Below, piece after piece: positions 17,313 through 27,123 of a stretch of 64,000 bases of DNA. The stretch's first letter is position 1; every line of letters starts with the position of its first letter. The stretch is from Chitinophaga eiseniae (GTDB taxonomy: Bacteria; Bacteroidota; Bacteroidia; Chitinophagales; Chitinophagaceae), in NCBI RefSeq assembly GCF_012641265.1, contig NZ_JABAHZ010000005.1, forward strand, positions 62,001 to 126,000, written 5' to 3'. The notes beneath the pieces are model-generated. The model searched no databases. It worked only from the letters and a program-made list of their open reading frames with translations, and was not told the origin of the DNA. The position numbers and the translations under genes were made by a program.

Positions 17313-18689
17313 TTATCGTTGGTTCTGGATAATCTCTGGGTTCAATTCAATATTCTTAGGCGGAATAGGATATACATAGCGGTCGCCCGGCACCAGCGTA
17401 TAGGTAACGCCTTTGAATACACGGGTGACGGTTTCCGCCAGTGCTGGCTCTACGCTTAGTCTGCGCTGATCGAACCAGCGCAGCCCAGTGCCAAACAATT
17501 CCCGGCGTCTTTCGTCGATGACTATACGAAGTGCGGCATCGCTGGTAGCAGCAGTGAGGGCGGTATATTGCGCCGGGCGGAAACGTTTCTGCCGCAGTTT
17601 ATTCACCAATGCCAGGGCTTCATCTGTTTTACCAGCCCGTGCCAGGCCCTCTGCCTGTGTAAGCATCATTTCTGGTACCGATACGCCTACAGTGACATTA
17701 TCGCCCATGAAAAGGCGGTCGCGGTACGAGCCCCTTCCTGTAAACGATGGCTGGAAAGTGTTGCCCCCACGGGTAAACAGCTGGTAGCGCAGGTCTTCCG
17801 GCGCAAACTTATTCACCAGCACGGTGCTCAGCGGCAAATCGATATAACCCGGTTTAGACGCTGTTTTAGACATCAGCACTTCGGGGTTGTCGAGGCGGCG
17901 GGGATAGGTTTTGGTCCCATCGGCATAATCGTTCAGGTCTAAGAGCGTATTGTATGCAGCCAGTGATTTGGCGGCATAATCGGCTGCCTCGCTGTATCGT
18001 TGCATATACAGGTAGGTTCTTGCCAGCAGCGCATAAGCGGCTGCTTTGCCCGGATGCAGCCTGTTGGATGGGTTGTCGGGTAACAGTGGTAATGCCTGGT
18101 TTAAATCGAGGATGATCTGGTCGTACACCTGTTTCACGGAAACCCTGTTGAGCGCTACCAGCAAGTCGGGCTTCAGCAATAAAGGCAGTCCCGGATCGGT
18201 AGTGGCATTGGCCGTATTGTACACCCGTGCGTACAGGTTTACCAGCGTGAGATAGGCGGAGGCGCGCTGGGTTTGCGCCTCTGCGTATATGCGTTGCTTT
18301 TGATCCGCGGTGCCTTCTGTGCTTTCCATCACGTTGGCGGTGATCTGGTTACACACGTAAACCTGGTTATACAGCTGGTCCCATCCGGCATCACTCTGAT
18401 CGGAGGTATAGTAGTCAGCTGCCCAGGTATAAATATTATCGGCTCCCCTGTTGAGCAGGGATTCCAGGTTGGTATTGGTTCCCAGGTTGATGTCATCGCT
18501 GGACAACATAGGCAGGCTGGCGGAAATTTCGAACAGGCTTACGTTGTTGAGCAGGCGTTGATAATCGGCAGTATATTTAAACTGGCGTTGGTTGGGCTGG
18601 TCCACTTCCACAAACTTACGGCAGGAGGTAGTTCCCATGGCCAATACCAGCAGCGCGATACAAATACGTTTCATTGTCATGTTAATCAT
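17313..18689 (-). CDS. SusD/RagB-family nutrient-binding outer-membrane lipoprotein
   Basis: A 458-residue lipoprotein with lipobox GTTSC near residue 23 and the helical SusD/RagB architecture: AEAQTQRASAYLTLVNLYAR is the conserved helix, and the closing part reads RRRELFGTGLRWFDQRR with YPIPPKNIELNP. SusD proteins form the lid of the SusC transporter and bind the substrate at the cell surface. At 458 residues it is compact. It starts 10 bases after SusC. Several close Met codons (18689, 18680, 18674) could serve as start; the shortest begins MKRICIALL. Confidence 0.95.
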   Translation of the reverse strand: MINMTMKRICIALLVLAMGTTSCRKFVEVDQPNQRQFKYTADYQRLLNNVSLFEISASLPMLSSDDINLGTNTNLESLLNRGADNIYTWAADYYTSDQSDAGWDQLYNQVYVCNQITANVMESTEGTADQKQRIYAEAQTQRASAYLTLVNLYARVYNTANATTDPGLPLLLKPDLLVALNRVSVKQVYDQIILDLNQALPLLPDNPSNRLHPGKAAAYALLARTYLYMQRYSEAADYAAKSLAAYNTLLDLNDYADGTKTYPRRLDNPEVLMSKTASKPGYIDLPLSTVLVNKFAPEDLRYQLFTRGGNTFQPSFTGRGSYRDRLFMGDNVTVGVSVPEMMLTQAEGLARAGKTDEALALVNKLRQKRFRPAQYTALTAATSDAALRIVIDERRRELFGTGLRWFDQRRLSVEPALAETVTRVFKGVTYTLVPGDRYVYPIPPKNIELNPEIIQNQR

Positions 18690-18699
18690 TTTTCCGGTG

Positions 18700-21600
18700 T
18701 TAGAAAGAAGCGTTCAGGCTCATGAAATAGCTGGGAGCAGGCGGCAGGTTGGTATAGTTGGTACTCATGGCGTACTGCGGATCTATGCCTGCTTTATTCT
18801 GCTTCCAGATGAGTCCCAGGTTCCTCACGGCGAAGCTCATGCCCACTGATTTTATCATCATATGCGACAAGGCTTTAGCCGGCACCTGGTATCCCAGGGA
18901 AATTTGTTGCAGCCGGATATTGCTGGCGCTTTCCACCAGGAGATCCGACATCTTGTACCGGTTGCTGCTGTTGAAATTTACATTGGCCAGGCCTGGCACA
19001 TTGGTAAACTGCTCATCGCCGGGTTTGCGCCAGCGGAGCGCCAGGTCGCGCTGGGTACCAATCAGTCCATAGTAATTGTTAGTGGCGTAGTCTGGATAGT
19101 TTTCTATCGACAGGCGACGGAATACATGTCCCATTTCATAGGTGATGCGTACCCCCAGCGTAAATGACTTGTAGTTAAATTCGTTGAAGAAGCCGCCGAA
19201 AAAAGGTGGAGTGGTACGTCCCATATACACGAGATCATCGGCGGTGATTTGGTTATTACCCATATCGGCATTGATAATCTTCCCATCTTTGGTATATACC
19301 TGTGAACGGCCTTTATTATCCAGTCCTGCCCAGCGATAAGCATACATATAATCCTTGGGCATTCCTTCAATGGGCGTGCTGCTGGCTACGGCTATGCTAC
19401 TGGTAGGGTGGGTAAAGCGGGCATCTGTTACTTCGTTGGTATTATAGGCAAAATTGAAAGTGGAACTCCATCCAAATTGATGGCCACGGATAATATCTCC
19501 CCGGATCCCCAGGTCATATCCATGCCCGTTCATGCTGGCGGCGTTATAGTACAGGTTCGTCCAGCCGTAAGTACTGTTCACGGGGAAGTTCCATAAGATA
19601 TCTGTGGTTCTTTTCCGGTAGGCGTCGGCACTGATATGCAGGCGGTTGTTGAAAACATCCATGTCTACGCCCAGGTTCCAGGTCCTGGTGAGCTCCCAGC
19701 TGATCTGGTTGTTGGCAGGCGACAATACATTACCATAGGGTTCACGGGTAACGGGGTCCAATCCTCTCAGATCCAGCAAAGCGGCATTGCTGGCGCTCAT
19801 AGGTACGGAGCCGCCGGTTCCGTACGTGAGGCGCAGGTTTAATTTGTTAAGCCAGTTAACCGGCTTCATAAAGTCTTCCGACGTAACATCCCACTTCACA
19901 CCGGCGCTCCACAAGGGTTTGGCGCGTTGGCTGCGGGAAGCGCCTGCCAGGGTAAAATCGTCAAAACGGACACTTCCTGATACAATGTACCGGTTGCCCA
20001 TCATAGACAAGGCGCCGTTACCATAGTAAGAAAGGAAGCGGTTGATAGACCGTCTGATTGCTCCATCTGAAAAGCCCAGCTGTGTAGTCCATCCCATCAC
20101 CGTTTTATAGTATGCATTCGGATCCCAGGAGGAGGAGGAGTAGGTATCGTTATCAAATCCATACCGGGTTTGCTGGTAGCCGGTACCTTGGTCTTCCCGG
20201 ATTTCCGTTCCTGCCAGCGCGTTGAGCGCAAATTTATCACCCCATGATTTATTCACATTTACCTGTCCGCGTAAGCCATAGTTAAAGGTATTTTGGGTAG
20301 TATTCAACATTTTACCACCGAAGGGCACACCATATACCAGGCGGCCATTTGCGCCCATAGTCGTTCCTGTATTTACCAACACCCTGGTATCATAACTATT
20401 CAGTTCATCGAGCATCGTATTTTCCGCCAGGTTGCGTTGCAGGGTACCTGCTACGCTTACATTCACCCAATCGGTAATTTTTGTATTGATGTCTGTTGTG
20501 AAACGATAACGATTTTCTTTATAGGCATAGTTGCTGTAGTTCAGCTCCTGTAGCGGGCTATAAGTCCAGGGAAGGTAGCCTTTGCTGAGGAAGTCGGCCG
20601 CCACTTCATCGCGGTAATCGATAGAGCGGGCAATAGGGTGACCGGAGGCATCCTGCAATAATTCATAGGGACGCAAGCCCAATCGTCCGTTACCAATGGC
20701 ATTCAGTGCGGCGGTATTGGAGATGCTGTTAGTATAGTTATAATTGAGGCCAGTGTTGATCGTTACCCGGTTGTTGAACAATTCGTTGGTCAGGTTGGCG
20801 TTGATAAAATACCCTTCACTTTTATTATTTCTGAATACCGGTACATCTTTAGTATAGTTGGTAGATACATAGTAAGTGCTATGCTGACCACCACCGGAAA
20901 ATGAGAGATTGTATTGCTGGGAAACGGCGCGTTGCAGCAGCAGGTCGCGGATTTGCCCACGGTTATCTATTTTGCTGAGGGCCGACAGGGCGGAGTCGCG
21001 CTGGTTAGCAGTAGCGGTACCACGGTCTGCTTTAAACATCCATTCGAGTGCTTCACTTACTGGCTTATTCTGGTTGAAAGTCATCCAGCTATTGTCCCAT
21101 ACTGCGGGGTCGGAGAAAAATCCCAGTCCTTTCATTTCCTTTTCCAGGTCAATGTATTCCGCCGTGTTCATGCGATTGAGGTTCTTCATGTTGGCGGGGT
21201 TGGAGATACTCAGGTTGGTGCCGAAGTTTACCTGGGAGGAGTTCTTTCTTCCTTTTTTGGTGGTGATCACAATCACGCCATTAGCTGCCTTGGCGCCCCA
21301 GATGGAGGTGGCGGCGGCATCTTTCAGGATGGAAATGGATTCAATGTCTTCGGGGTTATAGCGACTTAAAACAGATCCTCCGCTGGCAAGTCCGTTGCCT
21401 ACCCTTGTCAGGTCCTGGTCTACTGCGGGAAATCCGTCTATTACAATCAATGGTGTGGATCCGTCGCCGGCGCCCAGGGTATTGGAACCCCGTATGCTGA
21501 TCTTATTATTTCTAACGTCGAAACGTACGCCTGGCGCTACGCCTTCCAGTCGCTCCATTAAGTTCACAGCCGGCACTGTTTTGATCTGCTGGCTGGTAAT

Positions 21601-22272
21601 TTGTTCGAAAGCGCCGGTGGCTCTTTCTTTGGGCAAAGTTTGATAACCGTTGGATACAACGTTTACTTCCTGGAGTTGATGAATATCTTCCTCCATTTGT
21701 GCGTTTATCACCACTTTATCCCCCACTTCTATTTTCAGGGGTACCATGCCTACGAATGTGAAAACGATGGCATTGGCCTTTTCTTTCAGGCGTAGTGTAT
21801 ACCTGCCATCGCTGCTGGTGAGGGAGCCAAACCGGATGGCGTACCCTTCCGGGATAACGGTAACGCCTACCAGCGGATGGCCTTTCTTATCTGTTACCAC
21901 ACCGGTGATGGTTTGTATATAATCCGGTTCAGGGGCATCGGCCGATGATTCCGCGGGGATTACATCCGGGCTTTTTGCCGGCCGGTTATCTTTAATGATG
22001 GTATAGTAGTTTTCCTGTACATAGAGGAAAATAAATCCTTTGCTGTACAGTAGCTCCTTCAGCAGGGCTTCTACCGGCTCTTTCTTAGTGAGCGGGCGTT
22101 TCAGGCTCACGTAAATATTATCCAGCAGGTGCTCTTCGTAGGAGAAGCGGGTGCCGTATACGGCTTTTACTTCTTCCAGTGCCGCTTTTAATTTTACGGG
22201 CTGTTGTGCAAATAGCCTCCCTGGCAGTGCTGCCAGGAGGCAACACATGACAAATAACATTCGTTTATACAT
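18700..22272 (-). CDS. SusC/RagA TonB-dependent transporter with STN signalling domain
   Basis: A 1190-residue outer-membrane transporter. After the signal peptide (1-22) come a secretin/TonB short N-terminal (STN) domain (about 40-95), a carboxypeptidase-like regulatory domain (about 118-200, GVVTDKKGHPLVGVTV), a plug domain (about 210-330, with SIRGSNTLG and the ILKDAAATSIWGAKAANGVI SusC signature) and the beta barrel, which ends in Phe (SLNASF). The STN domain is the part that contacts a FecR-type anti-sigma factor, and FecR is encoded 4 bases upstream. The substrate cannot be read from sequence; the linked protease and thioredoxins favour a peptide or protein over a glycan. Confidence 0.96.
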   Translation of the reverse strand: MYKRMLFVMCCLLAALPGRLFAQQPVKLKAALEEVKAVYGTRFSYEEHLLDNIYVSLKRPLTKKEPVEALLKELLYSKGFIFLYVQENYYTIIKDNRPAKSPDVIPAESSADAPEPDYIQTITGVVTDKKGHPLVGVTVIPEGYAIRFGSLTSSDGRYTLRLKEKANAIVFTFVGMVPLKIEVGDKVVINAQMEEDIHQLQEVNVVSNGYQTLPKERATGAFEQITSQQIKTVPAVNLMERLEGVAPGVRFDVRNNKISIRGSNTLGAGDGSTPLIVIDGFPAVDQDLTRVGNGLASGGSVLSRYNPEDIESISILKDAAATSIWGAKAANGVIVITTKKGRKNSSQVNFGTNLSISNPANMKNLNRMNTAEYIDLEKEMKGLGFFSDPAVWDNSWMTFNQNKPVSEALEWMFKADRGTATANQRDSALSALSKIDNRGQIRDLLLQRAVSQQYNLSFSGGGQHSTYYVSTNYTKDVPVFRNNKSEGYFINANLTNELFNNRVTINTGLNYNYTNSISNTAALNAIGNGRLGLRPYELLQDASGHPIARSIDYRDEVAADFLSKGYLPWTYSPLQELNYSNYAYKENRYRFTTDINTKITDWVNVSVAGTLQRNLAENTMLDELNSYDTRVLVNTGTTMGANGRLVYGVPFGGKMLNTTQNTFNYGLRGQVNVNKSWGDKFALNALAGTEIREDQGTGYQQTRYGFDNDTYSSSSWDPNAYYKTVMGWTTQLGFSDGAIRRSINRFLSYYGNGALSMMGNRYIVSGSVRFDDFTLAGASRSQRAKPLWSAGVKWDVTSEDFMKPVNWLNKLNLRLTYGTGGSVPMSASNAALLDLRGLDPVTREPYGNVLSPANNQISWELTRTWNLGVDMDVFNNRLHISADAYRKRTTDILWNFPVNSTYGWTNLYYNAASMNGHGYDLGIRGDIIRGHQFGWSSTFNFAYNTNEVTDARFTHPTSSIAVASSTPIEGMPKDYMYAYRWAGLDNKGRSQVYTKDGKIINADMGNNQITADDLVYMGRTTPPFFGGFFNEFNYKSFTLGVRITYEMGHVFRRLSIENYPDYATNNYYGLIGTQRDLALRWRKPGDEQFTNVPGLANVNFNSSNRYKMSDLLVESASNIRLQQISLGYQVPAKALSHMMIKSVGMSFAVRNLGLIWKQNKAGIDPQYAMSTNYTNLPPAPSYFMSLNASF

Positions 22273-22276
22273 GCAA

Positions 22277-23314
22277 CTAATTTTGGCTGATAGTTAAATG
22301 ATTTGCTTGTTGACTGATTTTAAGATTAAATACCTTCCTGATAACAAAAAGGATGTCGTTGGCATTGGCGGCAGGCACTGTTCCGGTAAGCCGTTTCTGT
22401 GCGAGTGCCGGTGTTGCTAAAGTGATCTGATACCCATAATTATCTTCCAGTACGTCGAGTATTTCCTGGAGGGTATAGCCGTCCAGGTCTAGTTCGTTGG
22501 CGGTCCACGCTTTATTAGCGGGCGCCTTTCTTTCCATGGCTGTCAGCATTTGTTTGCTGCTGTCGTACATAAATGCGTCTCCGGGCCTGAGTATTTTGAC
22601 AAATGCGCCGGCGCCTTTCTTTTCAATCCGGAGGCTACCTTCCAGCAGGGATATTTCGGTGATGCCGCGGCGGTTCCTTACATTGAACTTAGTGCCTAGT
22701 ACCGTGAGGGAAAGATCGCTCACATGTACCTGGAATGAATCGGATTGTTGCAGCCTGTTTTTAATGGCTACATGTTTTACTTCAAAGTAAGCTTCTCCAT
22801 TCAGCCATATCTCCCTTGGTTTATCTGTTTTCCAGGAGCGAGCGTAGTGAATAGCAGAGTTTCCGTTTAACGTTACCATCGATTCATCCGGCAATATCAC
22901 CTGTTCATGTTTTCCAAAGGCGGTGCTGAAGGACTTTTCCCCGTGAGTGGCCATTTCCCGGATGGCTACCATGAACAACAACACGGCTGCAGCAGCGGCT
23001 GTCCATTTGGCTACCAGTTTCAATGGCCTGTAATAATGTTGCTGCCGGTGCTCATCAACAGCGATGTCGTCGGCAATTTTTTTCCATAGCCGGGATTTGT
23101 CTGTACCAGGATGATAGGCCGGTTGCCTGTTGAGGAGCAATATCCAGGTGCGGGCTTCTTCCATGGCGACCCGCTTATCCGGATATTGCCCGGATAATTG
23201 CTCCCAATAAGCGATCGCGACATCGTCCCACTTCAGTATATGATGAATAAACTGTTCATCATTAAAGAAGGTAGTCGTTGTATACTGCGTATAATCCTGG
23301 TGCTGATGTTCCAT
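22277..23314 (-). CDS. FecR-family anti-sigma factor
   Basis: A 345-residue inner-membrane protein: cytosolic N-domain (1-105) that would bind the sigma factor, one membrane segment at about 107-122 (WTAAAAAVLLFMVAI), the periplasmic FecR domain (about 130-230, with FGKHEQVILPDESMVTLN and GEAYFEVKH), and a C-terminal STN-like DUF4974 domain (LDGYTLQEILDVLEDNY). It would transmit substrate occupancy of the SusC transporter to the ECF sigma factor. Sigma lies upstream with a 125-base gap; SusC follows after 4 bases. Confidence 0.95.
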   Translation of the reverse strand: MEHQHQDYTQYTTTTFFNDEQFIHHILKWDDVAIAYWEQLSGQYPDKRVAMEEARTWILLLNRQPAYHPGTDKSRLWKKIADDIAVDEHRQQHYYRPLKLVAKWTAAAAAVLLFMVAIREMATHGEKSFSTAFGKHEQVILPDESMVTLNGNSAIHYARSWKTDKPREIWLNGEAYFEVKHVAIKNRLQQSDSFQVHVSDLSLTVLGTKFNVRNRRGITEISLLEGSLRIEKKGAGAFVKILRPGDAFMYDSSKQMLTAMERKAPANKAWTANELDLDGYTLQEILDVLEDNYGYQITLATPALAQKRLTGTVPAANANDILFVIRKVFNLKISQQANHLTISQN

Positions 23315-23439
23315 AGCCGATTATATATACACTGCACTTCGAAATTTTATCCCTTCGCCGGGTTAAAAAATCAATAAATTTATTTTTGCGATCAGAAAAT
23401 GAATATTTTCTAACAATCACGTCAATAAATAGTGCTGTC

Positions 23440-24030
23440 TTAGATTTTTTTCAATGAGATGACAGCTGATAAAATAAGGAGATCAGTTTTGGACAGGTAT
23501 TGCCGGAGGGTATCGATGGCTTTATACACCAGCTTATAAGTACTGGATACAGATAGTTGCATGAGTGCCGCTATTTCTTCATATTCCATTTCTTCATAGT
23601 AGCGCAGGTGTATGATTTCCCTTTGTCGCGGCGTCATTTTTTCCAGTGCGGCCAACAGGTTGCCGCGTATGCTTTCCAGTCGCTCCCGGCTGATGATGGT
23701 TTGGTCATAACCAAGTTCCTGGCCAGGTCCCGGCCATTCGTCCAACACGGTAAAACTATATTTACGTTGCTGCACTTCCAGCATACGCAGTAGCACCCGG
23801 CGAAACGATTTATATAAATAATTCCTGACAGATTCCGTATCCTTAATCGTGTTCCGGTTCTTCCAGAGCTTTACGAACAGGTTTTGCAAGGCATCTTCTA
23901 TCAGGTGATCATCAGCAGAAAACTTATGGCCGTAATTAAATAGTGGTGTATAGTACCTATCAAAGATCATTTGCAGGGAGGATTCATCTCCGGATCGAAA
24001 AGCATCCCATATATCTTTGTCATCCTGCAT
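23440..24030 (-). CDS. ECF RNA polymerase sigma factor of the SusC/SusD locus
   Basis: A 196-residue sigma-70 family factor. I use the ATG at 24028-24030 (MQDDKDIWDAFRSGDE) because the protein then begins at the standard region 2 start; the upstream in-frame extension is not sigma-like. Region 2 is about 10-80 (HLIEDALQNLFVKLWKNR) and region 4 about 125-185 (MTPRQREIIHLRYYEEMEYEEIA broken by LMQLSVSSTYKLV). It probably drives the FecR-SusC-SusD genes downstream, with FecR as anti-sigma. A short hydrophobic tail (LLILSAVISLKKI) is typical of this Bacteroidota group. Confidence 0.93.
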   Translation of the reverse strand: MQDDKDIWDAFRSGDESSLQMIFDRYYTPLFNYGHKFSADDHLIEDALQNLFVKLWKNRNTIKDTESVRNYLYKSFRRVLLRMLEVQQRKYSFTVLDEWPGPGQELGYDQTIISRERLESIRGNLLAALEKMTPRQREIIHLRYYEEMEYEEIAALMQLSVSSTYKLVYKAIDTLRQYLSKTDLLILSAVISLKKI

Positions 24031-24344
24031 GTGGCCTGGTTGATACTGTTGGTTCAGGTGCGAAATTGCTGAAAATGTTTTACATTTCAAACTCAACGGG
24101 CATATATAAGATAGTTTGCCGTCTTCCCCGCAAACGTAGATGGCATGGGCCATTGGGGCTCACTACAGTCAATTGGTTTACCGCTATTTATAAGTGTCTC
24201 ATACACACTATATATATTCCGGCAGGAAGACAATATAGTTAATTTTATTTTCCGGCACTTTTCACCCCCGGGGGGATGGCAGGTAATAAGGGTTTTAATG
24301 AGTATTTTATATATATTCGTTCCCATCAGCAGACAAACTACCAT

Positions 24345-25112
24345 ATGAAGAGATACACTTTAATCATTGCTTTACTTATTTCCTGTACGGCGTATGCCCA
24401 GAACACAATTAATAATTACAAATATGTGTTGGTACCTGAGAAATTCGGTTTCACCCGGGAAGACAACCAATATGGGTTAAACACCCTGGCTAAATCGCTC
24501 CTGGAAGAAAAGGGATTTACCGTTTATTTCGATAATGCCGAAGTGCCCAAGGAACTGGCCGGCAACCGCTGTAATGCGCTGAATGCAGATGTAGCGCAGA
24601 AAAAAGGGTTGTTCGTGACTAACCTCACACTCATCCTGAAAGACTGCCAGGGTAATATCATTTTTAAAAGTAAAGAAGGAAAAAGCCGGGAGAAGGAATT
24701 TGCTACTGCCTATAACCTCGCCCTGCAAGACGCTTTCACTTCCCTGAAAGATGTACCTTATGCTTATAATGGTACCGTTACCGCAGCTCCGCAGGCTACC
24801 ACACCGGTAGCAGTAGCTCCGGCTCCGGCAGCTACTACCCAGGCATCAACACCCGCTCCTGCTCCTGCGGCAGTAGCCGAAGTAAAGGAAGCTGCCGGCA
24901 CCTTATATGCACAGGCAACTCCCAATGGCTTCCAGCTGATAGACCTCACTCCGAAGAAAGTGTTAACCTTGCTTAAAACATCGGTGCAGGACTACTTTAT
25001 CGCTGACAACGATACCACACACGGCATTGTGCTGAAAAAGAGCGGCGACTGGTATTTCGAATATTATAAAGAGAATAAGCTGGTTTCCGAGAAACTGCTG
25101 ATTAAGTTCTAA
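24345..25112 (+). CDS. Secreted protein with Ala/Pro-rich linker
   Basis: A 255-residue exported protein with signal peptide MKRYTLIIALLISCTAYAQ (start chosen at the ATG at 24345, which begins the signal; an earlier in-frame Met is not plausible). An N-terminal domain (20-145) is followed by a low-complexity linker rich in Ala, Pro and Thr (about 148-190) and a C-terminal domain of about 65 residues (LYAQATPNGFQLIDL to the end). I do not recognise either domain; two strand-rich modules joined by a flexible linker suggest an envelope-associated protein. It is divergent from the ECF sigma gene. Confidence 0.65.
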   Translation: MKRYTLIIALLISCTAYAQNTINNYKYVLVPEKFGFTREDNQYGLNTLAKSLLEEKGFTVYFDNAEVPKELAGNRCNALNADVAQKKGLFVTNLTLILKDCQGNIIFKSKEGKSREKEFATAYNLALQDAFTSLKDVPYAYNGTVTAAPQATTPVAVAPAPAATTQASTPAPAPAAVAEVKEAAGTLYAQATPNGFQLIDLTPKKVLTLLKTSVQDYFIADNDTTHGIVLKKSGDWYFEYYKENKLVSEKLLIKF

Positions 25113-25141
25113 ACACCGTACCAGGCCCGGTTACACGGCTA

Positions 25142-25600
25142 TCATCCACGCGTTACTTCCGAAGGCGTAAAGTGGCGGTGTATATCGGGCCGGTATATTT
25201 CCATCAGCGACAATGGCCTGCTGATATCATTAAACCCGTACTGCCGGTACAATTCATGTGCATCCAGTGTGCTGAGCATGATCCGCCTCAATCCCTTTAT
25301 CCACGGTTGCTCCTGTAAAAAAGCCATCATCTGCTTAGAGATCCCCTTGCCTCTATATGCCGGCAACACAAACACATCGGCCAGCCAACCGAAGGTGTTA
25401 TAGTCGGTAATCAGCCTCGCAAAAGCCACCTGCTGCCCTTCCTCAAAAGCGCCCATACAAAACGAATGCGTGAGCGCCCCCTCCACCAACGCATAAGATA
25501 TACCCTGCGCCCAATAAGAGTCTGTCGATAAATAATCGTGTATCATCGGGATATCCATGTTGTCCTTACCCGTTCTAATGGTTACTGTTAATGTGTTCAT
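25142..25600 (-). CDS. GNAT-family N-acetyltransferase
   Basis: A 152-residue cytosolic acetyltransferase from the ATG at 25598-25600. The acetyl-CoA binding region is VFVLPAYRGKGISKQMMAFL (Q/R-x2-G-x-G/A pattern), preceded by the strand FARLITDYNTFGWLADV and followed by HELYRQYGF. The substrate is unknown. It is transcribed divergently from a MocR regulator with only 90 bases between the starts, so the regulator probably controls it. Confidence 0.88.
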   Translation of the reverse strand: MNTLTVTIRTGKDNMDIPMIHDYLSTDSYWAQGISYALVEGALTHSFCMGAFEEGQQVAFARLITDYNTFGWLADVFVLPAYRGKGISKQMMAFLQEQPWIKGLRRIMLSTLDAHELYRQYGFNDISRPLSLMEIYRPDIHRHFTPSEVTRG

Positions 25601-25637
25601 CCTTCGTTTTTCCCACAAAAATCGGCGAAAGCGACAG

Positions 25638-25677
25638 ATGGATACAGATACAATTTTGTATTTATCAATGGATACAG
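25638..25677 (+). repeat. Two 10-bp direct repeats, candidate MocR operator
   Basis: ATGGATACAG occurs at 25638-25647 and 25668-25677, exactly 30 bp apart (about three helical turns), in the divergent region between the acetyltransferase and the MocR gene. The copies bracket the -33 box of the MocR promoter. MocR proteins commonly bind direct repeats of this kind as dimers. Confidence 0.7.
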
Positions 25678-25687
25678 TTTATATTTG
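25655..25687 (+). promoter_or_regulatory. Bacteroidota-type promoter of the MocR gene
   Basis: TTTG at 25655-25658, a 21-base spacer, and TATATTTG at 25680-25687 match the Bacteroidota consensus TTTG-N19-21-TAnnTTTG exactly. The ATG of the regulator follows 3 bases later (25691), so the transcript would be leaderless or nearly so. The second operator repeat lies inside the spacer, which suits autorepression. Confidence 0.7.
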
Positions 25688-25690
25688 GAG

Positions 25691-27109
25691 ATGGAAAAGG
25701 AATATTTATACCTGGAAATATCCCGGAACCTCGCCCACCTGATCCGGCAGCAGTCGCTCCAACCGGGCGACCGGCTCCCTTCTGTGAGAATGCTTTGCCG
25801 GGAACACGGTATCAGCATGAATACCGCCAAACGGGTATTCCTGGAGCTGGAAGGGCAATCGCTTATTGAATCCCGGCCCCAATCCGGCTACTTCGTCAGC
25901 CACCAGCGGCACCGGGCCTTGCCGCTACCGGAAATCAGCCGGCCGGCGCCGGCCTCCAGCGAGGAAGAACCCATACCATTGATCAACAAAGTATACAGTC
26001 ATATGGGACATCCTGACCCGGACCTTACCTTGTTTTCCATTGGCGTACCCTCCGAAGCATTGTTGCCCGTAGCCCTGCTCAATAAAGAAATGATCAAAGC
26101 CACGCGATCGCTTTCCGGCAGTGGCACCGCTTATGAACCCTTGCCCGGCAACGAAAAAATGCGCAGGGCTGTAGCACGCCGCTCCTATACCTGGGGAGGC
26201 CACCTGCAACCCGATGATATCATCACCACCGCCGGCGGCATGAATGCCCTCTCCTTCTGTATGATGGCCACCACGAAACCCGGTGATACCATCGCCGTGG
26301 AAAGCCCCGTATACCACGGCATATTACAACTGGCCCGGAGCCTGGGATTGCGGGTCATGGAGTTACCTACCCATTCTCAAACAGGTGTAGATATAGCCGC
26401 ATTAGAAAAAGCCATTCCTCATATACACTGCTGTTTGCTCGTGAGTAATTTCAACACGCCCCTGGGCAGCTGCATGCCAGACAGCCACAAAAAAGCAGTG
26501 GTGGAACTATTGGCCCGGCACCATATCCCGCTGATTGAAGATGATCTGTATGGCGACTTATACTTTGGCGGCAGTCGCCCTAAGTGCTGCAAGGCCTTCG
26601 ACAAAACGGGCACGGTGCTTTGGTGCAGCGCTATCTCTAAAACGCTGGCTCCTGGCTATAGAGTAGGCTGGGTGGCGCCCGGCATTTACAAAGAGCAGGT
26701 GTTGAAATTAAAGTTGGTACATGCCATCTCTTCCGCTGCTATCACGCAGGAAGTGGTAGCGGGTTTCCTGGAGAGTGGGCGTTATGAAAACCATTTGCGC
26801 AAAATGCGGCAAACATTACAGGCCAATTGCCAGCATTATATGGCTGCCATTGCCGAGTACTTTCCGGCCGGCACAAAAGTATCCCGGCCACAGGGCGGAT
26901 TAACGTTATGGGTGGAACTTCCGGGCATCAATACTACGGATCTTTACCACGTAGCTATCCGGCAAAAAATCAGCATTGCGCCTGGCAGGATCTTCACGTT
27001 GCAAAATCAATTTGAAAACTGTATGCGGCTTTGTATGGGGTTGCCCTGGTCGGAGGAGCTGAAGGGAAAACTGAAGCTGTTGGGAAAATTAGCAGGGATG
27101 TTACAATGA
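25691..27109 (+). CDS. MocR-family (GntR-aminotransferase) transcriptional regulator
   Basis: A 472-residue regulator. The start is the ATG at 25691 (MEKEYLYLEISRNL), not the TTG two codons earlier. Residues 1-70 form the GntR winged helix (SLQPGDRLPSVRMLCREHGI, then NTAKRVFLELEGQ). The aminotransferase-like part carries LIEDDLYGDLYFGG and the PLP lysine in CSAISKTLAPGYRVGW. The direct repeats in front and the divergent acetyltransferase gene indicate autoregulation and control of that neighbour. Its effector is unknown. It is only moderately similar to the other MocR at 11471. Confidence 0.92.
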   Translation: MEKEYLYLEISRNLAHLIRQQSLQPGDRLPSVRMLCREHGISMNTAKRVFLELEGQSLIESRPQSGYFVSHQRHRALPLPEISRPAPASSEEEPIPLINKVYSHMGHPDPDLTLFSIGVPSEALLPVALLNKEMIKATRSLSGSGTAYEPLPGNEKMRRAVARRSYTWGGHLQPDDIITTAGGMNALSFCMMATTKPGDTIAVESPVYHGILQLARSLGLRVMELPTHSQTGVDIAALEKAIPHIHCCLLVSNFNTPLGSCMPDSHKKAVVELLARHHIPLIEDDLYGDLYFGGSRPKCCKAFDKTGTVLWCSAISKTLAPGYRVGWVAPGIYKEQVLKLKLVHAISSAAITQEVVAGFLESGRYENHLRKMRQTLQANCQHYMAAIAEYFPAGTKVSRPQGGLTLWVELPGINTTDLYHVAIRQKISIAPGRIFTLQNQFENCMRLCMGLPWSEELKGKLKLLGKLAGMLQ

Positions 27110-27123
27110 TAGGCGTGCAAATA

